In this document: in pieces, positions 32,665 through 44,505 of the stretch | Layout: each line of letters opens with the position of its first letter | How positions within the stretch are numbered: the stretch's first letter is position 1 | Assembly: GCA_026367775.1 (NCBI GenBank) | Contig: CP111155.1 | Coordinates: 372,001-436,000, forward strand | DNA from: Exserohilum rostratum | Lineage: Eukaryota; Ascomycota; Dothideomycetes; Pleosporales; Pleosporaceae | Length of the DNA stretch: 64,000 bases | Direction: 5' to 3' | The notes under the pieces: generated by a model | Database searches by the model: none | What the model was told of the DNA's origin: nothing | What the model saw: only the letters and a program-made list of their open reading frames with translations | Position numbers and translations under genes: made by a program

Positions 32665-33952
32665 ATGATTTCTTACAAGGAAGATGTGACACAAATGTTC
32701 GGAAAAGAATATTTTACAATTCCTAAAACATGCAAAGCTGGCGTGGTGGTGAATGAGGGCCCTAGCTTCGAAGTGAAGATCGATGAAGTTGAAGTTCCGC
32801 AGCCAGGTACGCTTACTGAAGCCACATGATGTTCCTAAACTGTGTTTCTAATATTTTATACAGGACCAGAAGAAATCCTTATAAGAATCAATGTTACAGG
32901 CCTTTGTAGATCCGATTTGGCTTTCATGGGGGGTGATTACGGAAGGAACATGTCAGATTTCGGTAATCGCTGTGCTGGACATGAAGGTGCAGGAGTCGTG
33001 GTGAAGCTTGGTTCGAATGTGGCAAATTGGGAAATTGGTGATCGTGTTGGCATCAAAGGTCGTCGCGATGTTTGTGGGCTATGTGAACATTGCCGCCGGG
33101 CAGGGACAATCACTGTCCAAACACAAGTGCTCACGGCTTCACGCATCCAGGTACTGCAGCACTCGCTTCCCCCCCCCCCCCCCTGTGATTTTTTCTTTGC
33201 TAACCACAGCAAAGGTTCTTTCCAGCAATATATAACAACGTCTGCACGTTACGCAACGCGCATACCAGACGGTGTCTCCGACGACTTGGCTGCCCCACTG
33301 ATGTGTGCCGGCATCACAGCTTACCGATCGCTCATGGAGTCGAATTACAAGCCAGGCAATTGGATCGTGTTCCCTGGCGGAGGTGGTGGAGTCGGTATCA
33401 TGGCTGTACAAATCGCAAAAGTTCTAGGTCTTCGAACTATTGTAATCGATACGGGCGCTGACAAAGAATCCGCAGCTCTTCAGAATGGTGCTGAGATCTT
33501 CCTGGATTTCAAAAAAGTTGTGGATATGCCCTCTGAGGTTGTCAAGATTTGTGGGGGCATCGGGGCCCATGGTGTGGTTGTCACTGCGGCCCAGGCTTAC
33601 TCAGACGCGATGAGCTATATCGGCAATCGTGTTGGTGCTAGGATCATGTGTATTGGAATGCGTAAGTGACCTATTGTAATGCAATTCTTGAGACATTGCT
33701 AACACCTATATAGCAAAACAAGAGATGATTGTGGGCGGCGAAATCCACAAGATTGTGATGCAGGGTTTGAGCTTTGTTGGAACTCTGGTCGGTCCAGCTT
33801 CAGATGCAGATGAGGTCTTGGATTTTGCCAAACGTGGTTTGATCAAGCCAGTAGGTGAAGTTCGACCTTTTTCTAAGCTACCAGAATCGATCAAGGATCT
33901 ACAAGAAGGCAGAGTCATTGGGCGAATCGTGATAGATTTTAACTCTCCTTGA
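32665..33952 (+). CDS. zinc-dependent alcohol dehydrogenase (Adh1-like), with an apparent one-base frameshift
   Basis: Medium-chain NAD(P)-dependent alcohol dehydrogenase. Exons 32665-32806, 32864-33150, 33215-33661 and 33714-33952. Seen: GLCRSD (catalytic zinc Cys; Ser-Asp where Adh1 has His-Thr-Asp), GHEGAGVVV, CGLCEHC (structural zinc), LMCAGITAYRSL, Rossmann loop GGGGGVGIM, and a FARGL-like AKRGLIKPVGEV end. Exon 2 changes frame near 33097: as assembled it reads RRAGTITVQ, while one extra G in the CCGGGC run gives GRDNHCPNT...HGFTHPG, restoring the fourth structural-zinc cysteine and joining in phase to SFQQYITTS. Restored length 371 aa. The third intron holds a 15-C run (33169-33183). 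Because the intron is 64 nt, the unspliced assembly is open throughout, which can mislead gene callers. First gene to the right of the regulator. Confidence 0.88.
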
Positions 33953-34779
33953 ATACGAGGTCTCAAGAACAGATCTTAGATCTATGTCACATACATATCA
34001 GACTATTGAGATTAAGACTGTCTTACTCCCACTTGCTAGACATTTGAAACGAACAGTATCATCAAGAGGTCATATGTTAACAAGTGTACGTTTAATGAGA
34101 AGTTGAACATCTTCTTTCCTTGCACCCTTGTACTGGTAGTGCCTAAATTAATCACTCCACTAGACATATTCGCCTTGAATGAGAATGATGGCATTGCATG
34201 CGATGGATTTCTTGATACTGTATGCGCAACAGAAGCTAGTAGAATACTTGATGATACAGTGAAGGGTTAATAGGAGTTTCATGGAGATGATGAGAATTGC
34301 TTTCTGAAAGAGCTCAACGAACTCACGCTCGTTATTGGAAAATTCGTACAGGACTATGATGAGAGAGAGGAGATGGTGAGGATTTCGATAGACGTAGCAC
34401 TGCGCTGACTGGTTTTTTGATGACAGTAGAAGTTTGGTGTTCAGGGTTTAGGATGCAACATGTAGAGAATGTCGTTTTCTTTGTTATTATGATAAGGAGC
34501 GATGGTTTATGGTATTCCTCTAAACCATGATCGACTTGGAAATGATAATCGAGCGCTATGGGATAAATGGTCAAGTGACAATATGGTTGTGCGTGATTTT
34601 CGAAAGTGCAAGGATGGGATGAGGCTGTTTCAGATGGCATGACGTCATGGTAACAGAAAATGACGGTACCTTTCACATGCACATGCATGAGCACAGAATG
34701 GCATCATCGTGATAGCGAATTCTCTATATAACTTCTAATATCTCGGTTTGAACAACTATAGGCTTCCCCCAGCTAAAGC
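33953..34779. other. intergenic, no gene seen
   Basis: AT-rich. A 120-codon minus-strand frame (34332-34694) opens only from a non-ATG codon and is low in hydrophobic pattern, so I do not call it. It holds the caleosin promoter at the right end, with no TTCGTCCGAA element. Confidence 0.4.
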
Positions 34780-35697
34780 ATGTCTGACACTAGAAACATG
34801 TCTGAAATCATGAGGCATTCCGAGCCTCTCATAGATGAAGACGATGGCGCAGTGCGCTCCATTCGCGACGTACCTATTACCGGACAACGAAAACCGTTCA
34901 TTAACTCGAAAGGCTCGAGGCTTCGACACGCAGGTATATGTTCGCAGATGGGACAATCCGCACTTAAATCGCTAATAGGACCAGGCACTGCCCGTGCGAA
35001 TCTCGCCTCATCCGCAGAATCACCACAAGGCACCAAGGGTTGGAAAGAGCAGCACTCCCATCAGACTGTTCTACAACAACATTGCGATTTCTTTGACCGA
35101 GATCACGATGGCATTCTTTGGCCACAGGATACCTTTGTTGGCTTCTACCGGCTTGGTTTTGGTGTCATCCTATCTATCATCGCGGTGTTCGTTATTCACG
35201 GCAATTTCTCCTACCCGACGTGCTCGGGATGGTTACCTGATCCATTCTTTCGTAAGAGGTCCATTTTTCCAAATACGCAAAACTCATGCTGACTTTATGT
35301 ACCATTATTTCAGGTCTCTTCCTTGAGAATGTGCACAAAGACAAGCACGGTAGCGACACTGGGACATACGATTCTGAAGGACGCTTTTTGCCGCAGAAAT
35401 TTGAAGATATATTTGCCAAATATGCAGAAGGAAGGGATTACTTAACAATATGGGATGTGAGCAATATGCTCAAGGGGCAACGGTGTATTGCCGATCCGAT
35501 TGGTTGGGGCGGTGCATTCTTTGAATGTAGGTCGATAGTATGATTGTTTGCAGAATGCCTGGCTGACAAACACAGGGATTGCTACGTACATCATGCTTTG
35601 GCCTGAGGATGGTAGAATGATGAAGGAAGATATCCGTCGCATCTACGACGGGAGTATATTTTATACACTTGCTGAGAGACGAGAGAAGAGCTTATAA
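34780..35697 (+). CDS. caleosin / peroxygenase, 268 aa
   Basis: Caleosins are haem-containing, calcium-binding lipid-droplet or ER proteins; several have peroxygenase activity that uses fatty-acid hydroperoxides to oxidise lipids. Exons 34780-35251, 35314-35526 and 35576-35697 join in frame. Features in order: a disordered N-terminus, VLQQHCDFFDRDHDGILWPQ with conserved H101 and one EF-hand loop (D106 onward), a hydrophobic hairpin (GVILSIIAVFVIHGNF), then VHKDKHGSDTGTYD with the second conserved histidine (H165 or H169), FAKYAEGRDYLTIWDV, GWGGAFFEW and WPEDGRMMKEDIRRIYDGS near the C-terminus. The family length and order are normal. It sits between ADH and ALDH, suggesting a role in oxidised-lipid or similar metabolism, but its promoter lacks the shared element. 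Confidence 0.92.
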
Positions 35698-38248
35698 GAC
35701 CGACGTAGAGAAATTATTAAAAGTCACCACTACATAGTATAGAAAGGACGCATATAGAAGCGCAATGATTTTACAACTATATTGCTTATGAAGCTTAAAG
35801 GCGGAAGTCAATCCATATCCTATAAAGCCTCAATGCATATATTGTTGGGTGGGGCTTACAGTACGAAAGTAGTAGGAGTAGAATTTTCCTTTCTCGTAAT
35901 ATTACGTAGGCAAAATGAATGTAAATATTATTGTCTCGGAAACTCAAGTGGCGTGATAGTGTTGAATATGGGTTACAATATGCGCAGGTAGTTCCTTAAA
36001 AGTGGGGAAATGTACAAGCTTGAAGCTTTTAGCTGCTTAGGCAGCAATAACGTTGGTATTGCGTACATTGCGTTTTCCAAAAATAGGATTAGACGACGTT
36101 TATTATTCTATGCAAGCCGTTGTATTGCTTCTTCAATGTGCACTTTGTTATTGTAACAGCGTAACGCTATTCACTTCTTAGCAGCTGGGAAGCTGAACCC
36201 AACATTGGCTCAAGACTGATTTAGTAAAGCCTGATCCATAACTTATATCGCTTTACCTAAAATCAATTGCTCTTGTCACTGTTTATGCTACTATCTCTAA
36301 GGGTCTCCCGAAGATGAATGAGTTTTTGAACTCAGACCATTCTTGAGAGGAACAGTAATTGCGGCACCTTATAATGGCAGTTGCTTACTTCTTCTACAAA
36401 GACTTGTGCTGCAAGGGTTCCAGGTACGTCGAAAGGAAGACAAGCTCAAGGTCTTTTGTCACCTGCTCCGTTCCATCTACTCCAGTTCAGACGCCGCCTT
36501 CCCCAAATGTCGCGTTATGCGACTTCACCAGCTTCTCAAACTCTCTTTTGTTGCTAAATTTACCGCTACCAACGCGTGCTGTCCGCTGAATTACAGTTCT
36601 CTGAGCTAATGTATTGCGTACACCTCCACCCCGTTCTCCTTGCAGAAGCGTACCATTATTAACCCGCTTACCTTGCCACCCTCAGCGTCCATCGCTAGCG
36701 CTACCTCTGTCCAGTCTGCCTTCGCTAAGTACCGCCTGGGCCCCACTAGTCTCGCACATGATAATGCTAGCTTGAGCCACCCCACTGTTGTCTGTCGGAT
36801 CGCTGCCTTCTTGTTGTTGACCAAGAACTTGATTATGATCATGCCTTCATTCGCTCGCCGTGCATCTAATTCTTGACTGTTTTGCCAAAGCATCTCTCTG
36901 TGTTGTCCATACCTTGTGGAATAGCGTCTTGTCATTTGTAACATTTTATCTCTTATGATTTTCTAAGCGCGAAGGTGAATGAGTATCACAAGTAACAATA
37001 TATCTACAAATATAACGAACCTCTGCCAGCCATGAGGAGCATGATTTCATATATTATAGACCCAATGTAAGATTTAGGCTTCAAGAGGAACGGCGGATAA
37101 TAAGACCTGCAAACCTTGCAGTAGGTTTAAAGTTATCAATGCACACATAAGATAAAGAATAATTTCTTCACTTAGCAATTCAAGATTCTCCAAACCCAGG
37201 TTCTTACTATGTATCTATCCTGATGAACCATACTTTCCCAAAAACAGAGTGTGCAGTAGCCGACAAAAAGGTGCATGCTGCTAAAACCTTAGCAACTAAA
37301 GACCCAACAGGCAAGACCTACTAAGTGAGCAGCAATCACACCAGCAAGCAGCAACCAGCTTGAATCTCAATGGGTAGAGAGGCTAGCTGCTTACACAAAA
37401 CAAGAATAATAGCAACACTAGCGTCATTCTTCAGCACTTTTTACAAGCTGTACAGTGTATCTCCCTTATGGAGTGAAACGACTTGCCCAATAGTTCATAA
37501 TTGAGCCGTGGTAGGTCTTGGTTTTGCTGTTTCATGCTGTTCACGTAGGATACAGACATTTTGTTATTCTTTTCTTAGTTTTTAATCCGACTCAATGTAG
37601 AACTCAATGTCCAAATAAGATAATTCACAGGCGAGCTGTGCGTACAGGCCACGGACTCGTGGAACCAACGCGAATTCTGCATGAATCACGCTATAAACCT
37701 GTTGAGAGAACTGCACGAGCATATGGATACATAATTTAGCTCTGCTTTAGTCCTACGGTACATTGCGAGGTGATTGCGAAGCTGAGTGACCCAAAACTAT
37801 TGTCCTTCCGAGATTACTAAATGTGGTGAATTCTGATTACGTCTTGCTAACTTTGATTTGTAGCATTTATACTTGGAATTGACTGTGCCTCATTAGCCTA
37901 TGCCCATTTTCCTAATCAGGGATGTTTTTGTAGTTCAAAGGTTCGACTGTTGCATGGGTGGGATATATTGCCAAGAAAACTTTCAATGGTAAGCCTCACA
38001 GTTACCCCAAGCAAACTCAGGTTGTGCGAAACTACCCAATGCCTAAATTTCTTCAAAAGGGGTTTATGAAACAACAGTAGTGTATTATGCACTGCTAGAC
38101 TTGTTATAGAAGCTTGCTCGAATGCTGCAGTTATTATAGTATTCTTATCAAGGACAATCTTCTATCCTTACGCTTTACAAGGTTTCCTACGCCTTTAGAC
38201 TTATGATTGACACCTACCTTTATCAAATACTCCTACTGAACTTACGTT
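35698..38248. other. long AT-rich intergenic stretch
   Basis: 2.5 kb with many stops in all frames and long TA-rich runs, in keeping with decayed repeats. The only protein-like segment is the minus-strand frame at 36606-36944, listed separately. No RNA gene or inverted repeat noted. Confidence 0.4.
36606..36944 (-). other. unidentified 112-codon frame, possible relic of a repeat-borne gene
   Basis: The frame contains protein-like stretches (DARRANEGMIIIKFLVNN, GPRRYLAKADWTEVALAMDAEGG). Directly downstream on the same strand, out of frame, there is another plausible stretch (AQRTVIQRTARVGSGKFS, REFEKLVKSHNATFGEGG) ending in a stop near 36490. The two together look like one longer decayed or spliced coding sequence of about 180 residues. 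I do not recognise a family; a transposon-linked origin is only a guess from the setting. Confidence 0.25.
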
Positions 38249-38906
38249 ATGATGAGGTTTCTTGTTCCTGTTGCTCTTGCTGCTTTAATATAGCATTGGT
38301 ATTGGCTGAATGTTGCACGAAGTACTCATGGGTAATGTATCATGTTAGATCAAGGACACTGCGCTCTCTGAGTTTGCCGTGATGGAACACAGGCAGGAGT
38401 TACTGAGTGTTGTGGCTTTGTTAGATGCAACGTCTTTTGTTGCAACTGCGATAAGCGCTCTGATAGAAGATGTCAGTCTCCTAGATTCCAGTCAACCGCT
38501 GTGTCTTTCACATTTAGAGGTTGCCCGTCACGTTTTTTCTGCTCTTGATCGTCTAGCGATATGGGGAAGCTGATTTTCTGTACAGTCTGTCGCGTTGCCA
38601 GCCGCCATGCTCTCTTTATTTGTGAACCGGTTGATGAGATAGTATCTTCTGAGGAAATCGCTGCTGCTGATGCGGATATGTTCAATGCGGCTGATACGAA
38701 TGACAAAGGCGAGTTGAGCCTTGCCGAGTTCTTAGCCTATGCAGGGGCCACCGAGGAAGACGATGATCTAGTCGTGAAGTTCAACACGTAAGTGTTTATG
38801 TTCAGAGCGTTTCTAGCGAATGCTTACATAGAGGAAGATTCGACAAGGATGGTAACAGGGTTTTGACTGTGAATGAGATGCGCGTTGAAGCCAGGTGTTG
38901 TTCTTA
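38249..38906 (+). pseudogene. decayed EF-hand protein gene
   Basis: At 38249 a signal-peptide-like start (MMRFLVPVALAALI) meets a TAG at 38291. Further on, the frame from about 38561 reads DADMFNAADTNDKGELSLAEFL and, after a GTAAGT intron at 38789, RFDKDGNRVLTVNEM: two EF-hand loops. The stretch between has stops and no clear join. The gene looks degraded, with the first stop compatible with CAG to TAG. Its original function cannot be told beyond calcium binding. Confidence 0.38.
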
Positions 38907-39735
38907 GGCCTTACATACTATAGCATGATTTCAATTGATTGAGCGAATTTCTTCCTTGAGCAATGCAGAAAGTTCTACTTTGCTTGCTTGTTAGGTATAG
39001 ATTTAACTCATTGATTTTGCCAATATAGTATGAAGCTTTCAAGGTTGGGCTTAGCTATTAGTTACTCTTAGTAGAAATAGGTTTAGAATACTATTTTTTA
39101 CCCTGCTTTAGATATGATTACTTAACATCGTATGATAGATTACTTTTCAAAACATCTTGTTATTAGAACAATAACTAGCGTCAATTATGCTATAGATACA
39201 GCTATTGTGTAAGGGCTACGCTCCACTTCCCCTTACTCTTCCCCCTATTCACGCTCCTTTCTCTATTAGGCCTAGCTTATCCGCTAGTGCCTTACTATAT
39301 ATTATAGACTACCTACCTAGATAGCTCTTTGTCTGCTATTTTACCTTCTTGAATCTACCTATTCTATCAGCTTCCTTCTCCTTCTTTGTTGCCTGCCTAA
39401 CATATTGTGACGACAGATGTATAGTTATCACATGATGAACTTACACTGTCTTCTCTGTAGATGAAGGTATATTACGCTTACTTAAGCACTTCTTCGTTAT
39501 TATGTTAGCGTCACACTGGTAAGTAGAAGTAAAAGGTAACTATGCAATGTTGTGTTATATTGATTTTATCGTTCCATAGTGAAACGCGCATTTAGATTTC
39601 AAAGCAAAGAGGGTTACTAAGTGAACACAGGGCTTGCCAGTAACCTAGTGCATCTCCACAATGCTGATGCAATCAGGTGTTCATACTGTTTCTAGGTCAG
39701 TACAAGTATATTGGGCTTTCGGCTCAATGATGTAC
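38907..39735. other. AT-rich intergenic, probable decayed repeat
   Basis: 39210-39400 has TATATATTATAGACTACC-type TA-rich words and pyrimidine-rich tracts like the DNA next to the telomere array. It is presumably a RIP-mutated repeat remnant; no ends or ORF are recognisable. Confidence 0.35.
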
Positions 39736-41636
39736 TTACTTGATTTGGACAGTCTTTGCTTCAACATATGCCATAAGCCCGTCTCGACCCAACTCTCGGC
39801 CAACGCCACTTTGTTTCCATCCTCCGAATGGTGCCTGAACGTCTGGGAGGAATGACTGATTGACTGCAATAGTACCACACTGCAACTTGCTGGATACACG
39901 TAGTGCTCTGGACATTGACGTTGTGAAGAGCGTCCCTTTGCAATGTCAATCGTTGGGTTCATGAGAAAAGGCATAATAACAACATACCTGAGAGGCCAAA
40001 TTTTGTATCGTTGGCGAGCTCTATGACCTCTTGCTCGGAATCAAAAATTTGCACTGTGCCGACAGGTCCAAATATCTCTTGTTTGTATATGGTAGCGTCT
40101 GGAGTTGGGTTACAGAAGAGTGTCGGCTCAATAAAGTATCCTTTCTCACCGACTCGTTGTCCTCCTACTAGTAAATCAGCCTCTGATTTACCAGCCTCAA
40201 TGAAAGACATGACCCGGTGGTAATGGTCACGATCGACCATAGGCCCAAGACCTTTGAACGATGAAAAAGACGTCTTGAGGGCGTCTGTGAACTTGGCTGC
40301 AACCCCACTCTGTACAAAAATTCGGGAAGACGCTATAACACATCAGCTAAAGAATCGGTTGGAAAGCAAGGCCTTACCGATACAAGCCTGTCCGCTATTG
40401 ACAAGAAGTCCGTGAGTACAGCTATGAGAAGACTGTCAGATGTGCTTGTTCTTCATAAATTTCTTGATTATGCTTACTACAATACTGCATTCGCAATATC
40501 TGCATCGTCAAATACGATAGCCGGTGATTTCCCGCCGAGCTCCAGAGTACACCGTTTCATGTTACTGTCCAAAGCCATCTTCTGGATCTTGGTACCAGTT
40601 TCCACCGAGCCAGTGAAACTAATCTTGGAGATTTTTCCATGCTGTGCGAGCAAGGCACCTGTACTGCCAGGTCCACTCAGGATCTGCACGACACCGGGAG
40701 GAAATCCTGCTTGTACGATAAATTCCCCAAGGGCGGCAAGTCCAAGAGGGGCTCTTTCTGACGACTTGAAGACTATCTAAATTGGAATTATTAGTAACTT
40801 AAAGGACAGGGCTGTCATGTAGAAAGGCGTCGTCCATGAACAAAGCATAAAGTATGTCATCAACGTACCGTATTTCCAGCTGCTAGAGCTGGCCCTGCTT
40901 TCCATGCAAAAGTTCTGGTTGATAGATTAGTTTTCGTTCTTCTTATGTCTTCGAAAACATTTTGATAGAATAATACTTACGTAAAAGAAGCATTCCATGG
41001 CGCGATCCCCGCGCACACGCCTAGTGGCTCATAGTTGACGAACGTGAATGCACTACCACCTTCTGGTCGGAATGCCTGTCCCGATATCTTGCCCGCCCAG
41101 CCCGCATAATCTGTTATGAGTTATTTGAAAGTATTCTCACTGCAGGGGTCTATCTCGTTACTCACAACGCAGAGCACCAACTGTGGCCTCAATAGTGCCA
41201 TGGCAATAGGCCTTGGGCAGGCCCATGGAGATGTTTTCTAGCATCCAAAGATCCTCTCCATTATTTTCAATAAGATCAGCAAACTTGTGGAGGCAGTTTG
41301 CGCGTTGAGCAGGTGTAAAAGCACTCCAGGGCCCACTTTTGAAAGCATTGAGAGCGCCATCAACGGCTGCATCAACGTCGGCCGAACTTGCCACAGGCAT
41401 GGTGTTTGTCACAATACTTTCATCATTCGGATTTTGGATACTAAAGAATCGGCCAGAAGTAGCGTCAACGAACTAATGATTGAGAAGGTAAGTCAGATAT
41501 TTCCTTAATTTGCAACATGCAGGGCTTCTCATGTTGAGGGTTTAGTCTTTAAACAGGGCAGGCATTCAGCAACGGTACATACTTCATTGTTAATGAACAA
41601 TTTTGTCTTCAGGAGCCGTGGAGTAAGGTTGGACAT
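39736..41636 (-). CDS. aldehyde dehydrogenase (NAD(P)-dependent), 474 aa
   Basis: Oxidises an aldehyde to its acid. Eight exons, complement 41583-41636, 41166-41472, 40981-41110, 40869-40914, 40478-40776, 40378-40421, 39988-40332 and 39736-39935, sum to 475 codons without a frame break. Motifs: FVNYEPLGVCAGIAPWNAS (cofactor-binding), FTGSVETG, catalytic Glu in LELGGKSP, catalytic Cys in NSGQACIASSR, EIFGPVGTVQIFD and the end GGWKQSGVGRELG. All key residues are present. The fifth intron has two possible donors (TT|GTAGTA or TA|GTAAGC); I prefer the second, giving AVLYCTHG. It is transcribed away from the P450 through a 442-bp shared promoter rich in CGGA words. Together with the ADH it could convert an alcohol to an acid; the substrate is unknown. 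Confidence 0.93.
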
Positions 41637-42078
41637 TTTGATGTTAATCTGAAAACTGGTGTGTGAAGAAATTCGAACATTCACTAATGACTGCCTCTAC
41701 TACTTTAGAAGACAGTGTCAAAAAGTTACTTATACTTGATACTTCAAGTTTTTTCGCATGGCATTGAAGGATTCAGTCCGGAAGCTCAGCTTCGTCCTGT
41801 GTTCCGAAGATTTTCGGACGAGTAGTATTCAGGGTACGTTGTCCGTGCGTAGCATTACGACACCATTTCCGGACAACTCCTCATGCGATGTCCTTTCGGA
41901 ACTTTTGTTTAATCACGGACAATTTGGTCCGGTCGAATTCGCTCTCCATCCTGCGAGTTTGGTGCTTCTTTTCGGGTTTGCAGTTTCGTTATATCCGAGG
42001 GAAACCAATGTTGCTGCATAAATATGGATTGGGACTTATCGTGAGCCAGGAAAGAACATCCAAACTCGTAAGACAATC
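41637..42078. promoter_or_regulatory. divergent promoter between ALDH and P450, rich in TCCGGA/TCGGA words
   Basis: Within 41775-42000 there are at least eight TCCGGA, TTCCGAA, TCGGAC or CGGAC words, including one TTCGGACGA(G) at 41813 and a TTCGTCC at 41791. The density is far above the neighbouring DNA and fits a Zn2Cys6-type operator array shared by both genes. Confidence 0.55.
41813..41822 (-). promoter_or_regulatory. TTCGTCCGAA-like element (9/10) in the ALDH/P450 promoter
   Basis: Reads TTCGGACGAG on the + strand, one mismatch from the element found three times beside the Zn2Cys6 regulator. Confidence 0.45.
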
Positions 42079-43744
42079 ATGCAGAAATTCGACTCACCTC
42101 TCAGTTTTGTGAAATCTCTTTCGATATCAGAAAGCCTGGTTATAAGCGGCGTAGCCATTGTCGCTATTGTAAGGACGCTTCTATCCACTGATATTCAATC
42201 TTGTTCTGACTTGTCAAGACCTTCCTCAGGTTCATATTCCAAACCGTGTACACCGTCTATTTCCACCCTTTGTCGAAATTTCCTGGGCCCAAATTAGCAG
42301 CCGTTTCGAACGTATACTACTATTGGAAAGAATGTACGGGCGTTATGCAAACCTGGGTTGATGACTGCCACAAGCAGTACGGCGATGTGGTACGCCTTGG
42401 CCCTGACCGCTTGAGCTACATCAATGAACAGGCATGGAAAGACATCTATGGACATCGCACAAAGGGTAAACAGTCTTTCGGAAAGGATCCCAAATTCTAC
42501 AACAAGGCCCATGATGCAGAGAACATTTTTGTCATCATAGACGAGCAATACCACGGCCAAGTACGGCGGATCTTCTCTCATGCCTTCTCTGACAAAGCAC
42601 TCAAGGAGCAAGAGCCCATGTTGAGCAAATATGTCGATATGCTCATCGCCAGTATGCGTAGAAATTCGCATAAGAAAGGTGACATGGTTAAATTCTACAA
42701 CTTCACAACATTCGATATTATGGGAGATCTAGCTTTTGGAGAGCCTCTCGGTTTATTGGAAAATTCAGACTATACTCCATGGGTCGCATCGGTTTTCGGA
42801 TCAGTCAGACTATCTTCATTTGCCCACCTCGCCCTTGAGTGGCCGTGGATTGGTACAATGTGGAAATTCTTTGTCACGAAAGCAGCGCTTGAGGCAGAAA
42901 GAATGCATAAGCAACACGCAATCGAGAGAGTGGATCGACGTCTACAAAAGGGCAACGACAAACCAGACATCTGGAATCTGATTCTCCGCCAGGAAGAAGA
43001 CAAGCGCCTGCCACTCAACGAAATGTACTCGAATGCGGATCTTTTCATGATTGCTGGTACAGAGACCACAGCTACTCTTCTTAGCGGACTCACCTATCAT
43101 TTGCTCAAAAACCCTGACAAGTTGAACAAACTGGTGCAGGAGATCCGTGGCAGCTTTACATCAGAGGAAGAACTTACCATTGAAAAGTTGAGACAACTCA
43201 AGTACCTGGCCGCTTGCTTTGAAGAAGGTCTTCGCCTGTACCCGCCCGTTCCAAATGGTTTATATCGTGTGGTCCCAGAAGGCGGTGCTACTGTATGCGG
43301 GGAATACGTGCCGGAGGGTGTAAGTGATCATTATACCTATAAGAGATAGCAACATTCTAACAATTTCTAGACCCGCGTCTGTGTCACCCAATATTCTATC
43401 TTTCACTCTCCAGCTTACTTCAAGGATGCTGATGAGTTTGTGCCTGAGCGCTGGATGGGTGACAGTGCTTACAGCGATGACCACCGAGACGTCATGCAAC
43501 CCTTCTCATTTGGGCCACGAAACTGTCTTGGAAAAAAGTGAGCTAGGCCCCCATAGGTCATTGATGCAAATGTTTCTAACTTTGGTTCAGTCTTGCGTAC
43601 CACGAAATGCGCCTTATCTTAGCACGTGTTCTGTGGAATTTTGATTTGAAGCTATGCCGAGAAAGCGAGAATTGGACAGATCAAAAGACCTATACGCTTT
43701 GGGACAAGCCACCGCTTATGGTTGAGCTCACTCCCGTTCGCTAA
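42079..43744 (+). CDS. cytochrome P450 monooxygenase, 503 aa
   Basis: Membrane-anchored haem monooxygenase. Exons 42079-42168, 42219-43319, 43371-43537 and 43591-43744 sum to 504 codons. The N-terminal anchor (SESLVISGVAIVAI|TFLRFIFQTVY) is followed by the YFHPLSKFPGPKLAA proline hinge, the I-helix AGTETTATLL, the ExxR motif EEGLRLYPP, the PERW motif (FVPERWMGD) and the haem loop FSFGPRNCLGKN with Cys449. It resembles the fungal clan of trichothecene C-15 hydroxylase-type P450s (CYP65-like) in motif spelling, which is a tentative class only. Gene callers may start it at a later non-ATG codon because of the 50-nt first intron. Shares its promoter with the ALDH. Substrate unknown. Confidence 0.93.
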
Positions 43745-44505
43745 TATGTAGCAAATGGTCTTTTCCGTGATACTGTCAGCATGAGTGGTCTTGTTGGTAT
43801 TGGTGGTCTGATTTGTTCAACTTTGGTATGAGTGGTGAGTTTGTTTTTGCTTTTTCCAGTTCTTGGGGTATCACATGTTGTTTAGTCGTTACTTGTTTAG
43901 AAATCTGCAATTGCTTTGAACTCTTTACCTTTTCCCTGTAAGAAGTCTTCTGCTTGAGCTACTGCTAACCTTTTGAGTCATTCTTGGCCAGATGTATTTG
44001 TTGTGTAGTAGATATCGCGTGATTGCTTTTGGGTCGGGCATTTACTAGACATTTTTCATAGGCAGGTATAATTAGCTAAGTCCCAACGAAAAAAAACATC
44101 GCTATTAGTTACTATCCATTCAAACATCAACCGACTGCCGATTACGGGTCTAAGTTTGTTACGCACTTTCTTTTATGCCTTGATATCGCTTCGCTTCGCT
44201 GTCACAATACGGTTATGGGATTTTCAATTCTTTATTATCACAACGTACCCCAACATGAAGTTATTGGTTTTCAGCTATCCGAGTCTAAATCAAATTTCAA
44301 ATCCGAACTCAGTAATTTGCGGTTCCGCTTGTGGGTTTTTGGTTGGTATCATGGACTACGTAGTACACAAATATGGCTCTTTTATGAGTGCACATGGTCA
44401 CGCCATTGTGTCACGATTTGAGAATACAATGTATTTTACATCTAGCAGATACTTGTTGTAACTACACATGATTGACTGTTTGAATGTTTGTTCAGATTCC
44501 CGATC
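43745..44505. other. intergenic, no gene seen
   Basis: 3' flanks of two convergent genes. A 101-codon + strand frame at 44156-44461 has no ATG-started protein-like pattern and is not called. Confidence 0.4.

Noticed and set aside
34332..34694. 120-codon minus-strand frame upstream of caleosin
   Set aside because: No ATG start at the 5' end and a His/Ser/Pro composition typical of chance frames.
44156..44461. 101-codon frame between P450 and MFS
   Set aside because: Lies in the 3' flank of the P450, starts at a non-ATG codon and lacks any domain pattern.
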